Of a stretch of DNA of 64,000 nt, positions 61,608 to 64,000 are shown in pieces. The DNA lies in NCBI GenBank assembly GCA_004210915.1, contig SEGS01000006.1:1-64000 (forward strand), written 5' to 3'. The position numbers were made by a program, and so were the translations under genes. The DNA is from Variovorax sp. Its GTDB lineage: Bacteria > Pseudomonadota > Gammaproteobacteria > Burkholderiales > Burkholderiaceae_C. Under the pieces are notes generated by a model. It was not told the DNA's origin. It saw nothing but the letters and a program-made list of their open reading frames with translations, and did no database searches. How positions within the stretch are numbered: position 1 is the stretch's first letter; each line of letters starts with the position of its first letter.

Positions 61608-62003
61608 ATGTCTTCCAGCCCGTTCAGCGTCCAGGTCGAACCCCGCTACCTGCCCGACCAGTCTTCCGCCGCGGACCGGATCTACACCTTTGCGTACACC
61701 GTGACCGTGACCAACACCGGCGACGTGGCCGCGCAGTTGATCGCCCGTCATTGGCTGATCAACGACGCCGACGGGCCGGTGCAAGAGGTCAACGGCCTGG
61801 GCGTGATCGGCCAGCAGCCCCTGCTCGCGCCCGGCGAGTCGTTCCGCTACACGAGTGGCTGCCGGCTGGAGTCGACCGGCGGCACCATGCATGGCAGCTA
61901 CCTGGTGGTGACCGAGCACGGCGAACGCTTTGATGTGCCGATCCCGATGTTCGTGCTCGAAGCCAGCGCCGACGGCTCGACGGCGCCGCGCGTGCTGCAC
62001 TAG
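61608..62003 (+). CDS. apaG: ApaG (Co2+/Mg2+ efflux-associated protein)
   Basis: The 131-residue protein has the ApaG/DUF525 fold: VQVEPRYLPDQSS, TFAYTVTVTNTGDVAAQL, ARHWLINDADGPVQEVNGLGV, QPLLAPGESFRYTSGC and GSYLVV. Length matches the family. The role is only loosely defined (phenotypes in divalent metal resistance). The ATG at 61608 has no clear ribosome site, but the homology begins here and an out-of-frame ATG at 61600 is rejected. Confidence 0.95.
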   Translation: MSSSPFSVQVEPRYLPDQSSAADRIYTFAYTVTVTNTGDVAAQLIARHWLINDADGPVQEVNGLGVIGQQPLLAPGESFRYTSGCRLESTGGTMHGSYLVVTEHGERFDVPIPMFVLEASADGSTAPRVLH

Positions 62004-62051
62004 CGGCCGGCGCAAAGCGCTGCCACTTTCTTCTTCCGTTTCCGTCCGACC

Positions 62052-64000
62052 ATGCCTGCCGCTTCGCGCGATCTGTCGTCCCTGCTCGCCCGCCTCGACC
62101 CGACGGCGGACGTGCCGCAGCGCCACATCTGGCTGATCGATCTGTTCGACTGGCTGCGCGGGGACCGCGGAGCGCCGCAGTCGGCTGTCGGCCGCGTGGT
62201 GCTGCTGCTCGATGCCATCGACGCGCGGCCCGAGCTGCGCGAGCGCGCTCGCCTCTGGTGGCGCCGTTTCGTGCAGACGGTCGACCTGACCACGCTGCTG
62301 GCCGACTACGGTTTCGCGCCGCGCAGCGCATTCGTGAGCGAACTGAGCGACCGCGTCCGCCGCAAGCTGCTGCCCGGAACGCCTGAGACCACCGATGCGT
62401 CGGAGCTGTTCCGGCTGGTGCTGCCCCGCGATGCCGACGCGCGCTGGATCGCGCTGCTCGACGACGCGCTGCTCGAGCGCATCGGGCAACTGATGGGCGA
62501 CGACGACACGGTCGACGGCGCGCCGCGGTGGCGCCACACGGTGATGGACGCCGTGACCTATTGCTGCAGCCAGGTGGTCGCGGCCGGCTTCTCGCCCGAG
62601 CTGCGCCTGCGCATGAGCGACCCGGTACGCGAGGCGCGGCCATTCCACGCGCTGATGTCGGACCTGGACGATCTGCGCGATGAAATTCTGCGCATGCTGC
62701 GCAACGACGAAGCGCTCGAGACAGCCTTCGTGCGTTTTCGTGATCGGCTCGATGCCTGCCGCCTCGCGGCCTCAACGGTCTACTCGCACCTCGAAGACAA
62801 CGGCATTTCGGTGGGCCTCGTGTTCCGCCTGCGCCAGCTGCGCGAGCGTGTGCTGCGCATCCGCGAACTGCTCGACTGCCTGCGCGCGCCGCGCCCGGCG
62901 CCCAGCGTGATGCGGCTGGTGACGCGGCTGGTGGTGGCGGGCGGCGAACGCAACAGCATCCGCGCGTTGGTCGCGTCCAACTCGTCGATGCTGGCGGCCA
63001 AGGTGACCGAGCGCAGCGCCGAAACCGGCGAGCACTACATCACCCGCGACCGCAGCGCCTGGCTGCGCATGGTGCGCAAGGCTGCGGGCGGCGGCGCGAT
63101 GACGGCGCTGACGGTGCTGGCCAAGTTCGCGATCATCGCAATCGGCCTGTCGGCGTTCTGGAGCGGCTTCTGGTCAGGCCTGATGTATGCCGCGAGCTTC
63201 GTCGCGATTCAGCTGCTGCACCTGACCCTGGCCACCAAGCAGCCCGCGATGACAGCGCCCGCGATGGCCGCGCGCCTGCGGGACATCAAGTCGGACGAAG
63301 CAGTCGCCGTGTTCGTCGATGAAGTCACGCACCTCGTGCGCTCGCAGGTCGCGGCGGTGCTGGGCAATGTGCTGGTCGTGGTGCCGACGATGTTGGCCAT
63401 CGCGCTGCTGGCCGCGCGCGCACTCGGCCATCCCTTGCTGGACGAAGCCCACGCCACGGCGCTGCTCGATTCGCTGTCGCTGCTCGGCCCCACCACCTTC
63501 TATGCGGCCTTCACGGGCGTGCTGCTGTTTGCGGCCAGCATCATCGCGGGCTGGGTCGAAAACGCCTTTGTCCTGCATCGGCTGGACTCGGCCATGCGTT
63601 ACAACCCCCGCATCGGCGCCCTCCTCGGCACAGCCCGCGCTCAACGCTGGGCGACCTTCATGCGTACACACATTTCAGGTTTCGCCTCCAACATCTCGCT
63701 CGGCCTCATGCTGGGCCTGGTGCCGGCGTTCGCGGGTTTCTTCGGGCTCGGGCTGGACGTGCGGCACGTCACACTCTCGGCCGGCCAGCTCACCGCGGCT
63801 GCGGCCTCGCTGGGCTTGCCGGCGCTGCACCTGCCTGCGTTGTGGTGGGCCGCGGCGGCCATCCCGCTGATCGGCGCGCTCAATGTGAGCGTGAGTTTTT
63901 ATTTTGCGTTTCGCCTTGCCCTGCGCGCCCACAGCGTGAGCGTGGCCGACCGGGCGCGCATCCGCAGCGCCATCTGGGCCCGCTGGCGCAGCCGGCCCGC
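62052..64000 (+). CDS. 'Site-specific recombinase' Gcr-family membrane protein, 3' end cut
   Basis: At least 649 residues run to the window edge. The family was named after a gonococcal protein, but the sequence is a membrane protein. Residues ~1-340 form a soluble helical part (HIWLIDLFDWLRG, RDADARWIALLDDALLERIG, YSHLEDNGISVGLVFRLRQL). Multiple hydrophobic helices follow (TVLAKFAIIAIGLSAFW, VLGNVLVVVPTMLAIALLA and others). No recombinase catalytic motif is seen. Its neighbours rpe and apaG are housekeeping. The function is unknown; the recombinase name should not be taken literally. Confidence 0.85.
   Translation, partial: MPAASRDLSSLLARLDPTADVPQRHIWLIDLFDWLRGDRGAPQSAVGRVVLLLDAIDARPELRERARLWWRRFVQTVDLTTLLADYGFAPRSAFVSELSDRVRRKLLPGTPETTDASELFRLVLPRDADARWIALLDDALLERIGQLMGDDDTVDGAPRWRHTVMDAVTYCCSQVVAAGFSPELRLRMSDPVREARPFHALMSDLDDLRDEILRMLRNDEALETAFVRFRDRLDACRLAASTVYSHLEDNGISVGLVFRLRQLRERVLRIRELLDCLRAPRPAPSVMRLVTRLVVAGGERNSIRALVASNSSMLAAKVTERSAETGEHYITRDRSAWLRMVRKAAGGGAMTALTVLAKFAIIAIGLSAFWSGFWSGLMYAASFVAIQLLHLTLATKQPAMTAPAMAARLRDIKSDEAVAVFVDEVTHLVRSQVAAVLGNVLVVVPTMLAIALLAARALGHPLLDEAHATALLDSLSLLGPTTFYAAFTGVLLFAASIIAGWVENAFVLHRLDSAMRYNPRIGALLGTARAQRWATFMRTHISGFASNISLGLMLGLVPAFAGFFGLGLDVRHVTLSAGQLTAAAASLGLPALHLPALWWAAAAIPLIGALNVSVSFYFAFRLALRAHSVSVADRARIRSAIWARWRSRP

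Noticed and set aside
62052-64000. Site-specific recombinase as evidence of a mobile element
   Set aside because: The family name is historical; the protein is a multi-span membrane protein without recombinase motifs and sits among housekeeping genes.

Overview
The window is GC-rich DNA from a betaproteobacterium, most likely a member of the Comamonadaceae (Variovorax/Acidovorax-like). This rests on base composition, the rpe - apaG - 'site-specific recombinase' neighbourhood at the right end, and a hairpin-rich intergenic repeat of the type seen in that family. The genus is an inference. No tRNA, rRNA, CRISPR array, insertion sequence or phage gene was recognised.

Region 1 (1-30,021, minus strand) is one long type VI secretion (T6SS) gene cluster read from tssK towards the left edge: tssK, tssL (with OmpA domain), tssM, tagF, a PpkA-like Ser/Thr kinase, an MltA lytic transglycosylase, a sigma-factor-like protein, a single-span membrane protein, a caspase-fold protease, a divergent Hcp, tagJ/impE, tssE, tssF, tssG, tssH/clpV, vgrG, a DUF2169-pentapeptide adaptor, a second pentapeptide protein, DUF3540, a DUF4150 PAAR-like tip, and an FHA protein (tagH) cut by the edge. 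Many genes overlap by 1-8 bases. tssA, tssB, tssC and tssJ are not in the window and may lie further left.

Region 2 (30,179-37,631) looks like a signalling island. It has two tandem PhnD-like periplasmic binding proteins on the minus strand. Divergently there is a hybrid histidine kinase, then another periplasmic binding protein overlapping a second hybrid kinase. No DNA-binding output regulator is present.

Region 3 (37,639-42,027) holds four glycosyltransferase-type genes, including an ATP-grasp/GT25 fusion. Region 4 (42,048-51,986, minus) is a two-partner secretion operon: CHAT protease, TpsB, a 1,803-residue TpsA ending in a Cys-x8-Cys tail, and a DUF1796 putative cysteine peptidase.

Region 5 (52,250-60,482) groups stress-survival genes: a small membrane protein plus large catalase KatE, a transglutaminase, the NHEJ pair LigD/Ku, and a zinc deacylase. 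The right end (60,577-64,000) has a hydrophilic small protein and the housekeeping genes rpe, apaG and the Gcr membrane protein (cut by the edge).

The most notable unexplained signal is a two-part DNA motif (TARGCCYTYTGCNNTA plus TAGRCCGTY). It occurs in the gene's own orientation upstream of tssK, of the second binding-protein/kinase pair and of the CHAT-TPS operon, and may tie these systems into one regulon.
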